Below, one piece after another: positions 55,531 through 63,819 of a stretch of 64,000 nucleotides of DNA. Made by a program: the position numbers and the translations under genes. Under the pieces are notes generated by a model. That model had not been told where the DNA came from. It saw nothing but the letters and a program-made list of their open reading frames with translations, and did not search any database. Origin of the DNA: Actinomycetota bacterium (GTDB lineage Bacteria; Actinomycetota; Acidimicrobiia; Acidimicrobiales; Iamiaceae); the NCBI GenBank assembly GCA_019639075.1, contig JAHBSO010000005.1, positions 62,001 to 126,000 on the forward strand. Direction: 5' to 3'. Numbering within the stretch: position 1 is the first letter of the stretch; each line of letters starts with the position of its first letter.

Positions 55531-56409
55531 ATGGAGGTCGGCGTCTTCGTCCCGATCGGCACCGGCAACGCCGAACCGGATCTGCTGCGGGCGCTGGGTC
55601 CGGCGATCGAGGAGCGCGGCTTCGAATCGGTGTGGGTGCCCGAGCACGTCGTGCTCTTCGACGACTACGCGTCGTCGTACCCCTACGCCGCCGACGGGCG
55701 GATGCCGGGCGGGGCCGAGTTCGGCATGTCCGACCCGCTCACCGCGCTCACGTTCCTCGCCGCGGTGACCGATCGCATCCGCCTCGGCACCGCCATCTGC
55801 CTCCTGCCGCAGCGGTCGCCGGTGTACACGGCCAAGCAGGCGGCCGACCTCGACCGCCTCTCGGGTGGTCGGTTCGAGCTCGGCATCGGCGTCGGGTGGC
55901 TCCGGGAGGAGTTCGAGGCGCTCGGCGTGCCGTTCGAGCGTCGGGGTGCCCGGACCGACGAGTACCTCGCCGTGCTGCGGACCCTCTGGCAGGACGACGT
56001 CTCCGAGCACCGCGGCGAGCTCTACGACCTGCCGCCGTGCCGCATGTACCCGAAGCCGGTGCAGACCCCGCACCCGCCGATCGTCGTCGGGGGCGAGAGC
56101 GACGCCGCGCTGCGGCGGGTCGCGCGCCACGGTGACGGCTGGTTCTCGTTCGACCGCCTCCCCGAGGACCTGCCCGAGGCGCTCGACCGCTTGGACGCCG
56201 CGCTCGACGCCGAGGGCCGGAAGCGCAGCGACGTGACCGTGACCGTGAGCCCGTACTTCAAGCCGGTCGGCCCGGCCGAGGTCGCCGGCTACGCCGAACT
56301 GGGCGTCGACCGCCTCGTCGTCGTCGCCCTCGCCTTCGACCACGACTCGATGCACCAGCAGTTCGACGCCCTCGTCGCCGGCGTGCTCGAACCCGCCCGC
56401 GCCGGCTGA
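55531..56409 (+). CDS. Luciferase-like (LLM) oxidoreductase, probably F420-dependent
   Basis: The 292-residue TIM-barrel protein has EVGVFVPIG, FESVWVPEHVV, IRLGTAICLLPQRSPVYTAKQAADLD, RFELGIGVGWLREEFEALGV and PPIVVGGESDAALRRVARHGDGWF, all typical of LLM-class proteins. Actinobacterial members mostly use F420 instead of flavin, which is inferred here. The start codon lies 2 bases after the aldehyde dehydrogenase stop, so the pair is likely co-expressed. Confidence 0.9.
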   Translation: MEVGVFVPIGTGNAEPDLLRALGPAIEERGFESVWVPEHVVLFDDYASSYPYAADGRMPGGAEFGMSDPLTALTFLAAVTDRIRLGTAICLLPQRSPVYTAKQAADLDRLSGGRFELGIGVGWLREEFEALGVPFERRGARTDEYLAVLRTLWQDDVSEHRGELYDLPPCRMYPKPVQTPHPPIVVGGESDAALRRVARHGDGWFSFDRLPEDLPEALDRLDAALDAEGRKRSDVTVTVSPYFKPVGPAEVAGYAELGVDRLVVVALAFDHDSMHQQFDALVAGVLEPARAG

Positions 56410-56487
56410 TCCACACCGCTCTCGCAGTGGCCCGGGCCTGCCTAAGGTGACCCGGCCGACCACCGCCACCCGAGAGGCCCGCCCGAC

Positions 56488-57348
56488 ATGACCGATCCCG
56501 CCGTCGACCTTCCGCTCACGGGCCAGGGGGCCCTCGTCACCGGGGGAGGGTCCGGCATCGGCCTGGCGGTGGCCCGGCAGCTCGCCGAGGCGGGTGCGGT
56601 CGTGACGATCTGCGGCCGGACCGAGGCGAGGCTGACCGACGCCGTGGCCCAGCTGTCGGCCGACCTCCCCGACGCGTCGGTGCACGCCGCCGTCGCCGAC
56701 GTCACCGACGAGGACGCTGTCGCCGCCGCGGTCCGGGCCGCCGACGAGCGGGCCCCGTCGGGCCTGCGCGCCGTGGTCGCGAGCGCGGGCGGCAGCGAGT
56801 CGATCGGCCCGGTGACCCACCTCGACCGCGAGACGTGGGACCGTACGATCGCCATGAACCTCACCGGCGTGATGCTCAGCTTGAAGCACGGGGCGGCGGC
56901 CATGGTCCGCAACGGGGGCGGCTCGTTCGTGGCCATCTCGTCGATCGCCGCCGCGCTGCCCCACCCGTGGTTCGGGGCCTACGGCCCGTCGAAGGCCGGC
57001 ATCGACCAGCTGTGCCGGCAGGCCGCCGACGAGCTGGGCCCGAGCGACGTCCGGGTCAACACGGTGAACCCGGGCCTGATCGACACCGACATGGTCGAGT
57101 TCATCACCGCGGGCGGTCCGGTGCTGGAGAGCTACGCGGAGAACACGCCGCTCGGGCGGTTCGGCCGTCCCGACGACATCGCTGCGCTCGTCCGGTTCCT
57201 GGTCGGTCCCGAAGCGACCTGGCTGACCGGCCAGAACATCACCGTCGACGGTGGCCAGTCGCTGCGCCGCGGCCCGAGCCTGGCATCGGTCCTCGGGCCG
57301 GTGTTCGGCGAGGACGGGCTCCGTGGCGTCGTCCCGTCGGACTCCTGA
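56488..57348 (+). CDS. Short-chain dehydrogenase/reductase
   Basis: The 286-residue Rossmann enzyme shows the cofactor motif TGGGSGIGLAVARQLAEAG, the catalytic Tyr-Lys in YGPSKAG and a late INPGLID-like VNTVNPGLIDTDMVEF. A TAAGGT box at 56443-56448 and a GAGAGG ribosome site precede the ATG. The stop codon lies inside the first copy of an 18-bp direct repeat. The substrate is unknown. Confidence 0.92.
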   Translation: MTDPAVDLPLTGQGALVTGGGSGIGLAVARQLAEAGAVVTICGRTEARLTDAVAQLSADLPDASVHAAVADVTDEDAVAAAVRAADERAPSGLRAVVASAGGSESIGPVTHLDRETWDRTIAMNLTGVMLSLKHGAAAMVRNGGGSFVAISSIAAALPHPWFGAYGPSKAGIDQLCRQAADELGPSDVRVNTVNPGLIDTDMVEFITAGGPVLESYAENTPLGRFGRPDDIAALVRFLVGPEATWLTGQNITVDGGQSLRRGPSLASVLGPVFGEDGLRGVVPSDS

Positions 57349-57354
57349 CCCGCT
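57337..57354 (+). repeat. 18-bp direct repeat, left copy
   Basis: TCGGACTCCTGACCCGCT spans the SDR stop codon. An identical copy lies at 58266-58283, and the 911 bp between them hold the two-gene cassette. Confidence 0.9.
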
Positions 57355-57535
57355 GGTTCAGGACGAGAGGATGGGTACAACTGATGGTCGAGGGAACTGC
57401 CGGCGGGTTGTGGCGACAGCATGGGTGTGAAGTTTGGCCGCCCGATCGGTGGCGGTGCGACTGCCGCGACGAGTTCCCATTGCGCCGGCGTCGGGGCGAG
57501 CCGCGTCGTTCTCCTTGGGCCCGTAGCATGGCGAC

Positions 57536-57721
57536 GTGACCGACGTGCCGTTCGAACGGGTGCTGACCCGCGAAGAGTTCAACGAGATGCTGCGCGACGC
57601 GCCACCCCCTTCGTCCGATGACGTGTCGATCACGAGTGATGGACGTCGGCTCGACTCGAAGGAAGCGGTGCTCGAGTTCTTCGCTCAGCTCGAGACCGAG
57701 CTCGCTTCCAAGGGGACGTAG
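57536..57721 (+). CDS. Small partner protein of the nucleotidyltransferase cassette
   Basis: The 61-residue acidic protein starts VTDVPFERVLTREEFNEML and contains DVSITSDGRRLDSKEAVLEFFAQLE. No family is recognised. A TAGCAT box lies 6 bases before the GTG. It ends 9 bp before the nucleotidyltransferase gene. Small size, coupling and a boundary repeat suggest an antitoxin or regulator role, but that is inference. The 181 bp before it, from the direct repeat to the start, hold no other gene that I can support. Confidence 0.6.
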   Translation: MTDVPFERVLTREEFNEMLRDAPPPSSDDVSITSDGRRLDSKEAVLEFFAQLETELASKGT

Positions 57722-57730
57722 GGCGCTCGG

Positions 57731-58252
57731 GTGGCTGGCGGACCACTACTCGATCGAGCTCGCATCATCGAGTGTCTCGACGAACACGGCGTGCAGTACC
57801 TGGTCGTTGGCGGCATCGGTGCCCAGCTCCACGGAGCGAGCCGGCCGACCGCGGACTTCGACTCGTTGCCGTCGACGTCGAAGGAGAACCTGGCACGCCT
57901 CGCTGCCGCGATGAGGGAGCTGAACGCGTTCCTTCGGGTGGAGGGCCTCGATGACGACGAGACCCGTGCTCTCCCGACGAGGCTCGACGAGGAGTCGCTG
58001 GCTCGCATGGACATCTCGACGTGGCGGACCGACGCAGGTGATCTCGATGTGCTGACGGCAATACCGACCCGAGATGGCGGCCGGGCGTTCTATGACGACC
58101 TTGCCGTTCGAGCGACGCCGATGCAGGTGGCCGGCGCCGTCGTGCGCGTGGCGTCGCTGCCCGACATCATCGCGTCGAAGGAATGGGCCGACCGCCCGAA
58201 GGACCGCGAAGCGCTCCCTGAGCTCCGGCGACTCTCCGGAGGAACGAGATGA
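57731..58252 (+). CDS. Nucleotidyltransferase-fold protein
   Basis: This 173-residue protein matches the minimal nucleotidyltransferase fold: VQYLVVGGIGAQLHGASRPTADFDSL, with the usual Gly-Gly and two acidic residues (Asp-Phe-Asp), then NLARLAAAMRELN and a final IIASKEWADRPKD motif as in AbiEii/MNT-like proteins. Such proteins are often toxins or phage-defence parts, but some are housekeeping. The GTG start is used. Codon third positions look less GC-rich than in its neighbours. Confidence 0.72.
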   Translation: MAGGPLLDRARIIECLDEHGVQYLVVGGIGAQLHGASRPTADFDSLPSTSKENLARLAAAMRELNAFLRVEGLDDDETRALPTRLDEESLARMDISTWRTDAGDLDVLTAIPTRDGGRAFYDDLAVRATPMQVAGAVVRVASLPDIIASKEWADRPKDREALPELRRLSGGTR

Positions 58253-58265
58253 CCGGCCATTGAGC

Positions 58266-58283
58266 TCGGACTCCTGACCCGCT
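58266..58283 (+). repeat. 18-bp direct repeat, right copy
   Basis: Identical to 57337-57354. It runs directly into the hairpin between the cassette and heme oxygenase. Confidence 0.9.
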
Positions 58284-58315
58284 CGACCGCCGCCCGGTCG
58301 GCCGAACGGGTCAGG
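58273..58315. terminator. Hairpin between the cassette and heme oxygenase
   Basis: Outer arms CCTGACCCG (58273-58281) and CGGGTCAGG (58307-58315) enclose an inner CGACCG/CGGTCG stem. It overlaps the heme oxygenase stop codon and lies at converging gene ends. It is a likely bidirectional terminator. Confidence 0.6.
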
Positions 58316-58964
58316 CGGTGTGGTGCTCCAGGCCGGCGAAGACGTCGCCGTTGAGCGCGTAGGCGGCCCGGATCTCGTCGACGATGCGCACCTGCTCGTC
58401 GCCGTCCCACGGGGCGGCGTCGAGCGCGGCCCGGTAGGCGTCCTTGAACGCGGTGAGGTCACCGAGCTGGTCGAACGATGCGAACCGCCCGCCGCGCTCG
58501 GGCGTGAGGTCGTAGGTGCGGGCCGCGATGCGCCCGATGAACTGACCGCCGGAGAGGTCGCCGAGGTAGCGGGTGTAGTGGTGGGCGACGTAGCCGCCGG
58601 TCCACGACGAGCCGACCTCGCGGAGGCGGGAGACGTAGCGCTCGGTCGCCGGGGTCGGCCGGTGCACGGTGCGCCATTCGGGCCCGACGAGCGCGTGGAG
58701 GTCGGCGGCCAGCGCGTCGGCCCGCAGCAGGCCCGGATGCAGGAACGGCTGGAGCACCGGGTCGTCGGCCACCGTCGGAGCGGGGGACTCGAGCGCCTCG
58801 TACGCGTAGGCGTGCTGGGCGAGCATGTCGGTGTAGCCGGCGAGGGGGAGGTGGCCGTCGACCAGCGCCGACATGAACGTCGAGGTCTCGGCGTCGCGGT
58901 GGTCGTCGGCGGTGCGCTCCCGCAGGATCGCTGAGAACGTCGCGTCGGTCTGGGCGGCGGACAT
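58311..58964 (-). CDS. Heme oxygenase
   Basis: The enzyme opens heme to biliverdin, carbon monoxide and iron. The 217-residue protein has the proximal His near residue 22 in ERTADDHRDAE, then AHHYTRYLGDLSGGQFIGR with the distal-helix Gly-rich motif. It follows the DUF2470 gene on the same strand, with an AGGGAGA ribosome site upstream of the ATG. Together with the HtaA/Hmu cluster it would free iron from imported heme. Confidence 0.93.
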   Translation of the reverse strand: MSAAQTDATFSAILRERTADDHRDAETSTFMSALVDGHLPLAGYTDMLAQHAYAYEALESPAPTVADDPVLQPFLHPGLLRADALAADLHALVGPEWRTVHRPTPATERYVSRLREVGSSWTGGYVAHHYTRYLGDLSGGQFIGRIAARTYDLTPERGGRFASFDQLGDLTAFKDAYRAALDAAPWDGDEQVRIVDEIRAAYALNGDVFAGLEHHTA

Positions 58965-59016
58965 GCGGGGTGGTCTCCCTGGCTCGTCGATCTGGTAACC
59001 GCAGTGGCTATCAGAT

Positions 59017-59032
59017 GATAGGGGAGCTTAAC
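59017..59032. promoter_or_regulatory. GATAGG-N4-CTTAAC motif near heme oxygenase
   Basis: Matches the heme-operon palindromes at 42375 and 42473 in spacing and in one full arm, with two mismatches in the other. It lies about 52 bases upstream of the heme oxygenase start. Confidence 0.45.
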
Positions 59033-59047
59033 AAGTGCCGGATGAGG

Positions 59048-59368
59048 TCAGTGATCCTCGGCCCCGCGGGGCGTCACGCCCAGGGCGTCGCACGCCTCGT
59101 GGTACATCCGCACGACCTCGTGGCGGATCGTCGCCCGCTCGGTGACCTCGACCGCCCACGGCACCGTCACGTCGCGCTCGCCGTCGCCGCTCGTCACCCG
59201 GAACGTGGCCCCGGCGGGAGAGACGTCGGCCATCGTCGCGCCGGTCGCGTCGGGCGCGCCGCCGAGCGAGCGGGCGATGAGGAGGTTGTCCTCGGGGTGG
59301 TCGGTGTTCATGTGCGCGGTGACCGCGGCGACGACCTCGGGGGTGAACGGGGACGTGGCGTTCGACAT
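59048..59368 (-). CDS. DUF2470 protein, probably heme-related
   Basis: The 106-residue protein has the DUF2470 signature: VVAAVTAHMNTDHPEDNLLIAR and later TIRHEVVRMYHEACDALG. This domain is found fused to, or next to, heme-utilisation (HugZ-like) enzymes. It lies upstream of heme oxygenase in the same direction. The ATG at 59368 is preferred because a TACGGT box lies 7 bases before it. Confidence 0.85.
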   Translation of the reverse strand: MSNATSPFTPEVVAAVTAHMNTDHPEDNLLIARSLGGAPDATGATMADVSPAGATFRVTSGDGERDVTVPWAVEVTERATIRHEVVRMYHEACDALGVTPRGAEDH

Positions 59369-59414
59369 CGCGGTCACCGTACCGACCCGTTCCGGGCGCG
59401 GTGGACGGCCGGGT

Positions 59415-60323
59415 TCAGGTCGACGCGATGAAGTCGACCAGGACCTGCGCGAGCTCGGGGCCCCGGTCCTCCTGGAGGAAGTGGCCGCCCCCCTCGATCG
59501 TGGTGTGGGCCTGGCCCTTCGTGCCCGGGATCTTGGCCAGGAACGGTGCCTCGCCGCCCTTGGTGATCGGGTCGCCGTCGCTGAAGCAGCAGAGGAACGG
59601 CTTGTCGAAGTTCTCGAGCACGGTCCACGCCGCCTGGTTGTCGACGCCGCCCGGGTCGTCGGGCGAGGTCGGGACGAGCGAGGGGAAGATCCGCGCGCCG
59701 GCCTTCGCCTCCTCGACCGGGAACGGCGCGTCGTAGCCGGCGATCACCTCCGGCGACAGGTCCGTCGTGGTGCCGCCGTTGATGATGAAGCCGACGGGGA
59801 ACTGCTCGGTCGTCTGCGAGAAGTGCTGCCAGGCGAGGAAGGCCTCGCTGGACTCGCCGTGGCCGGTCGGCAGGCCGGTGTTGCCGATGGCGACGCGGGC
59901 GTAGCGGTCGGGTGCGGCGGCCACGAGGCGGAGCCCGACGAGGCCACCCCAGTCCTGGCCGAAGAACGTGATGTCGCGCAGGTCGAGGTGGTCGAAGAGC
60001 AGCTGGCGCATCCACTCGACGTGGCGGGCGTACGTGTAGTCGTCCTTGGCCGTCGGCTTGTCGCTGCGACCGAAGCCGACCAGGTCCGGGGCCACCACCC
60101 GGTGGCCCGCGGCCACGAGCGGGCCGATCATCTTCCGGTAGAGGAAGCTCCACGACGGCTCGCCGTGCATGAGCAGCACCGGCGCGGCGTCCGCCGGCCC
60201 CTCGTCGAGGTAGGCGACGCGGAGCGTTCCGCCGTCACCGTCGTCGGCGTCGACGTAGTGCGGTTCGAAGGCGAAGTCGGGCAGGTCGGCGAAGGACTCG
60301 TCGGGGGTGCGGTAGGTGTCCAT
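59415..60323 (-). CDS. dhmA: Haloalkane dehalogenase (HLD-I type)
   Basis: The enzyme hydrolyses carbon-halogen bonds. The 302-residue alpha/beta-hydrolase has the GEPSWS oxyanion region (Glu55, Trp58) and the nucleophile in FFGQDWGG at Asp124 and Trp125, the same numbering as in DhlA-type enzymes. [10 protein letters not shown] region holds the acid and a late [11 protein letters not shown] the His. An AGGAG site lies 7 bases before the ATG. It is downstream of the arylsulfatase gene and probably co-transcribed. The symbol is a family guess; true halide release is untested. Confidence 0.85.
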   Translation of the reverse strand: MDTYRTPDESFADLPDFAFEPHYVDADDGDGGTLRVAYLDEGPADAAPVLLMHGEPSWSFLYRKMIGPLVAAGHRVVAPDLVGFGRSDKPTAKDDYTYARHVEWMRQLLFDHLDLRDITFFGQDWGGLVGLRLVAAAPDRYARVAIGNTGLPTGHGESSEAFLAWQHFSQTTEQFPVGFIINGGTTTDLSPEVIAGYDAPFPVEEAKAGARIFPSLVPTSPDDPGGVDNQAAWTVLENFDKPFLCCFSDGDPITKGGEAPFLAKIPGTKGQAHTTIEGGGHFLQEDRGPELAQVLVDFIAST

Positions 60324-60383
60324 GGGTGGCTCCTGGGTGCGGGATGGGCGGGTCGTGGGTGTGGGGTCGTCAGCGGTCGGCGG

Positions 60384-62663
60384 TCACTGGCGGGACATGG
60401 TCGAGCGCTCGTCGCCGGCGGCATCGTCGGCCGAGCCGCGTGCCGCCGACACGAGGGTGATCTCCACCTCGTGGAGCGCGCCGGTGAACGCGAACCGGTC
60501 CCGGTAGCGGTCGCTGACCGGGGAGCCGTCGTCGAAGCCGACGCTGGGGCCGAGGCTCGACATCACGAACATCGCGAAGGGGATCTCCACCGATCCGACC
60601 GCTTCGCCGTCGATCAGGAGGTCCGCATCGGCGCCGGCCCGGCCGAGATCGCCGAACGCCCGCTTGCGGAAGCGCACCCCGAGCTCGCACCGCCCGGTCG
60701 GCACCGGGCGGTCGCTCTCGACGACGTGGTGGTCGCCGAAGCAGTTGTAGTCGAACACCAGGCGACCGCCCTGGACGAACAGGCTGAGGCCGGAGTTCTC
60801 GGTGCCGGTCGCGAAGATCACGCCCTCGTCGCGGTCGGTCAGCTCCGCGGTGGCCCGCAGGTCCCAGTTGCGGCCCCCGATCGGCGGACCGGCCTGGACC
60901 GGGAGCGGGGTCACCGGCGGGAAGTAGCGGTAGACCCGCTCGGGCGGATGGGGAGACCCGGGTCGGAAGCGAGCACCGAACAGCTCGATCGTCCGGTCGT
61001 CCAGGGGCACGACGCCGTGCTCGTCGGCCTCGGCCCACCACCGCTCGACCATCGCAGCGAGGCGTTCGGGTCGCTCGGCCGCGAGGTCGTGGCACTCGGA
61101 GTGGTCGGCCCCGAGGTCGTACAGCTCCCAGGTGTCGTCGTCGAACGACGTGCCAGCGTCGTGACGGGTCACGGCCTTCCAGCCGTCGAGCCAGAGCCCG
61201 CGGTGGCCCATCATCTCGAAGTACTGGACCGGCTTCGCGGTGGGCGCGTCGGCGTCGTCGATCGCGTAGGCGAACGACGTGCCGGTGATCGGCATCTGCT
61301 CGCGCCCCCGGTAGACCTCCGGCGGGGTGATGCCGGCGAGCTCGTAGATCGTCGGGGCGACGTCGCTCACGTGGTGGAACTGGCCGCGGGACGTGCCCGG
61401 GTCACCGATGCGATCGGGCCAGCGCACGATGAGCGGGACGTGGACCCCGCCCTCGTGGGTGTTCTGCTTGTACCAGCGGAACGGCGTGTTGCCGGCCTGC
61501 GCCCACCCCCACGGGTAGTTGGTGTGGCTGTGGGGCCCGCCGATGTCGTCGAGGCGGTCCATCGCCTCCTCGGGGGTCTCGCCGAGGAAGTTGAAGTACT
61601 TCATCTCGTGGAGCACGCCGAACGGGCCGCCCTCCTGGCTGGCGCCGTTGTCGGAGAGGAGGACGACCACGGTGTCGTCGAGGACGCCGAGGGACTCCAG
61701 GTCGTCGAACAGCCGGCCGAGCTGGTCGTCGGTGTGCTCGAGGAACGCCCCGAACGCCTCCTGGAGCGCGATGGCGAGGCGGCGCTGCGGGTCCGACAGT
61801 TCGTCCCAGGCGTCGACGCCCGGGTTGCGGGGCGCGAGCTCGGTGCCCGGCGGGATCGTGCCCTCGGCGAGCTGGCGGGCGTGGATGCGCTCGCGGGCGA
61901 CGTCCCAGCCCTCGTCGTAGCGGCCGCGGTGGCGCGCCAGGTACTCGGCCGGCGCCTGGTGGGGGGCGTGCATCGCGCCGAGCGCGAGGTAGAGGAAGAA
62001 CGGCCGGTCGGGCCGGACCGAGACCGAGTCGTGCACGAAGCCGATGGCGTGGTCCACCAGGTCCTCGGTCAGGTGGTAGCCCTCCTCGACGGTGGCCGGC
62101 GGGTCGATGTGGTGGTTGTCGTGGACGAGCGCCGGGTGGAACTGGTCGGTCTCGCCGTCGAGGAAGCCGTAGTAGCGGTCGAAGCCCCGCTGGAGCGGCC
62201 ACTGGTCGAACGGCCCGGCGGCCGACGCCTGCTCCATCGGGCAGAGGTGCCACTTGCCGACCGCGAAGGTGGCGTAGCCGCCGTCGCCGAGCACCTCGGC
62301 CATGGTGCCGGCGTGGTTCGACACGTGCCCGAGCTGGTGCGGGTAGCCGGTGTCGAAGTTCGACAGTCCCCGCATGCCGACCTCGTGGTGGTTGCGGCCG
62401 GTCAGCAGCGCGGCCCGGGTCGGCGAGCAGAGGGGGGTGACGTGGAAGTTGGTGAACCGGAGCCCCTCGGCGGCGAGCCGGTCGATGTTCGGCGTCGGCA
62501 TGTCGGCGCCGAAGCAGCCGAGCTGCGCGAAGCCGAGGTCGTCGAGCAGCACCACCACGACGTTGGGCGCCTGCGCACCGGGGTGGCGTCGCTCGGGCCA
62601 CCAGGGGGTGGAGTCCCGGTGGTACCGGTCGATGGTCCCCTGGAAGTTCGATCGCTCGGTCAT
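60384..62663 (-). CDS. Arylsulfatase (formylglycine type)
   Basis: This 759-residue sulfatase has Asp41-Asp42 near the start and the CSPTRAALLTGR signature with Cys79, the residue that is converted to formylglycine. Further marks are NHHEVGMRG, LSDNGASQEGGPFG, an ENTGLS-like C-terminal beta region and the late domain VGSVEIPFA. It is larger than the minimal enzyme and has no clear signal peptide, so it may act in the cytoplasm or be exported by other means. A palindrome sits at its promoter. The dehalogenase gene follows after 60 bp. Confidence 0.9.
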   Translation of the reverse strand: MTERSNFQGTIDRYHRDSTPWWPERRHPGAQAPNVVVVLLDDLGFAQLGCFGADMPTPNIDRLAAEGLRFTNFHVTPLCSPTRAALLTGRNHHEVGMRGLSNFDTGYPHQLGHVSNHAGTMAEVLGDGGYATFAVGKWHLCPMEQASAAGPFDQWPLQRGFDRYYGFLDGETDQFHPALVHDNHHIDPPATVEEGYHLTEDLVDHAIGFVHDSVSVRPDRPFFLYLALGAMHAPHQAPAEYLARHRGRYDEGWDVARERIHARQLAEGTIPPGTELAPRNPGVDAWDELSDPQRRLAIALQEAFGAFLEHTDDQLGRLFDDLESLGVLDDTVVVLLSDNGASQEGGPFGVLHEMKYFNFLGETPEEAMDRLDDIGGPHSHTNYPWGWAQAGNTPFRWYKQNTHEGGVHVPLIVRWPDRIGDPGTSRGQFHHVSDVAPTIYELAGITPPEVYRGREQMPITGTSFAYAIDDADAPTAKPVQYFEMMGHRGLWLDGWKAVTRHDAGTSFDDDTWELYDLGADHSECHDLAAERPERLAAMVERWWAEADEHGVVPLDDRTIELFGARFRPGSPHPPERVYRYFPPVTPLPVQAGPPIGGRNWDLRATAELTDRDEGVIFATGTENSGLSLFVQGGRLVFDYNCFGDHHVVESDRPVPTGRCELGVRFRKRAFGDLGRAGADADLLIDGEAVGSVEIPFAMFVMSSLGPSVGFDDGSPVSDRYRDRFAFTGALHEVEITLVSAARGSADDAAGDERSTMSRQ

Positions 62664-62672
62664 GGCGCCCCG

Positions 62673-62703
62673 ATTCTTTTGGCATTCACGCTGCCAAAAG
62701 AAT
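62673..62703. promoter_or_regulatory. Palindromic operator at the arylsulfatase promoter
   Basis: ATTCTTTTGGCA and TGCCAAAAGAAT, exact 12-base arms with a 7-base spacer, lie 9 bases before the arylsulfatase start. They are AT-rich against the local background. A TAGCAT-like box adjoins on the upstream side. The divergent TetR gene is the natural candidate to bind it. Confidence 0.7.
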
Positions 62704-62774
62704 GCTAGACGGCAGAGCGACGTTCGTCACCTCGTTCCGCCGGTGGGGTGCGGTGGTCGCCGCGCCGCGGTGGC

Positions 62775-63371
62775 TCAGGCCGGGCGGAGCAATGCGTGCA
62801 GCGACCGCACGAGGGTCGCGGCGATCGCGTCGTCGTCGAGCCCGCGGAAGTTGCGGAGGTGGTCGATCGCCTCGAACTCGGTGAGCACGTCGACCGCCGC
62901 CTCGATCTCCGGAGCCCGCTCGCCGAGCTCGGCCAGCTCCGGTTCGAAGATCTCACGGACCTGGCGGGCGAGGAGCGCCCGGCGGTTCTGCACCCGTTCG
63001 GCGATGACCGGGATGCTGCTCGACCGCGCGATGGCGGCCCGGAACACCGGCGACGCCGCCTCGTAGAGCTGCTGGCGCTGGGCCACCAGGCCGTTGATGC
63101 GCTGGTCGAGGGAGCCGTCGAGCCCGACCGCGATCTGGAACAGCGGTTCGATGCGGAGGAAGTGGTGCTCCATCGCCGAGCGCACCAGGCTCTCCCGGTC
63201 GTCGAAGTACCGGTACACGGACCGCAGCGACACCCCCGACCGCTCCGCGACCTGATCGGGCGTGGGGTTGGCCACGCCCTCCGCGAAAAGGTCGAGCACC
63301 GCGTCGAGGACGGCGGCCCGGTTGCGTTCCCGGCGCGCCGTGCGCCCGTCGGTGATCAGTGGATCGGTCAT
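62775..63371 (-). CDS. TetR-family regulator
   Basis: The 198-residue protein has a TetR_N helix-turn-helix near residues 15-60 (TPDQVAERSGVSLRSVYRYFDDRESLV) and an all-helical ligand domain. It lies upstream of the arylsulfatase and dehalogenase genes in the same direction, 71 bp from the palindrome. AGGAG precedes its ATG by 5 bases. It probably controls those two genes; the effector is unknown. Confidence 0.9.
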   Translation of the reverse strand: MTDPLITDGRTARRERNRAAVLDAVLDLFAEGVANPTPDQVAERSGVSLRSVYRYFDDRESLVRSAMEHHFLRIEPLFQIAVGLDGSLDQRINGLVAQRQQLYEAASPVFRAAIARSSSIPVIAERVQNRRALLARQVREIFEPELAELGERAPEIEAAVDVLTEFEAIDHLRNFRGLDDDAIAATLVRSLHALLRPA

Positions 63372-63512
63372 GTGGCTCCTGTCGGCCGCGCGCGACCCTA
63401 CCGCCGCCCGCGCGCACCGTTGCCCCGCGCGCCGCGCGGTCGGGGTCCGACCCCACGTGTGCGTCGCCCGGAACGGCGCCAGGGCAGGCCCGGGGGCCTG
63501 ACCTGGTCCATG

Positions 63513-63585
63513 TGGTCGGAACCGGCGTCGATCCGGTGACCTTCCGCTTTTCAGGCGGACGCTCTGCCAACTGAGCTACCCGACC
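63513..63585 (-). tRNA. tRNA-Phe (GAA)
   Basis: The minus-strand cloverleaf has a GGTCGGG/TCCGACC acceptor stem (with one G-T pair), a GCTC/GAGC D stem, a TCCGC/GCGGA anticodon stem with loop CTGAAAA (anticodon GAA) and an ACCGG/CCGGT T stem. The T loop begins with A where T is usual. CCA is not encoded. Confidence 0.9.
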
Positions 63586-63627
63586 GTGGGGTTTCCGCCG
63601 GCGGTCGGACGAATCCGACCGCCGGAG

Positions 63628-63702
63628 CGGTCCCGACGGGATTTGAACCCGCGACCTCCGGCTTGACAGGCCGGCGTGCACTCCAAACTGCACCACGGGA
63701 CC
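63628..63702 (-). tRNA. tRNA-Asp (GTC)
   Basis: The minus-strand cloverleaf has a GGTCCCG/CGGGACC acceptor stem, a GTGC/GCAC D stem, a CCGGC/GCCGG anticodon stem with loop CTGTCAA (anticodon GTC) and a GCGGG/CCCGT T stem with a normal TTCAAAT loop. CCA is not encoded. Confidence 0.92.
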
Positions 63703-63819
63703 TTCCGGACCCGATGCCCGAGGACACCGGCTCCACTGCTCCGTTGCCGGAGCGGAGCGAACGCTACCGGTCCTCCCCGACGTGTCGCAAACCACTACGA
63801 GGGTGCCGGACGGACCCGG

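Noticed and set aside
59142..62708. Long open frame antisense to the arylsulfatase and dehalogenase genes
   Set aside because: It is rich in Arg/Val/Ala with no family match and lies opposite clearly recognised enzymes. Long antisense frames are expected at this GC content.
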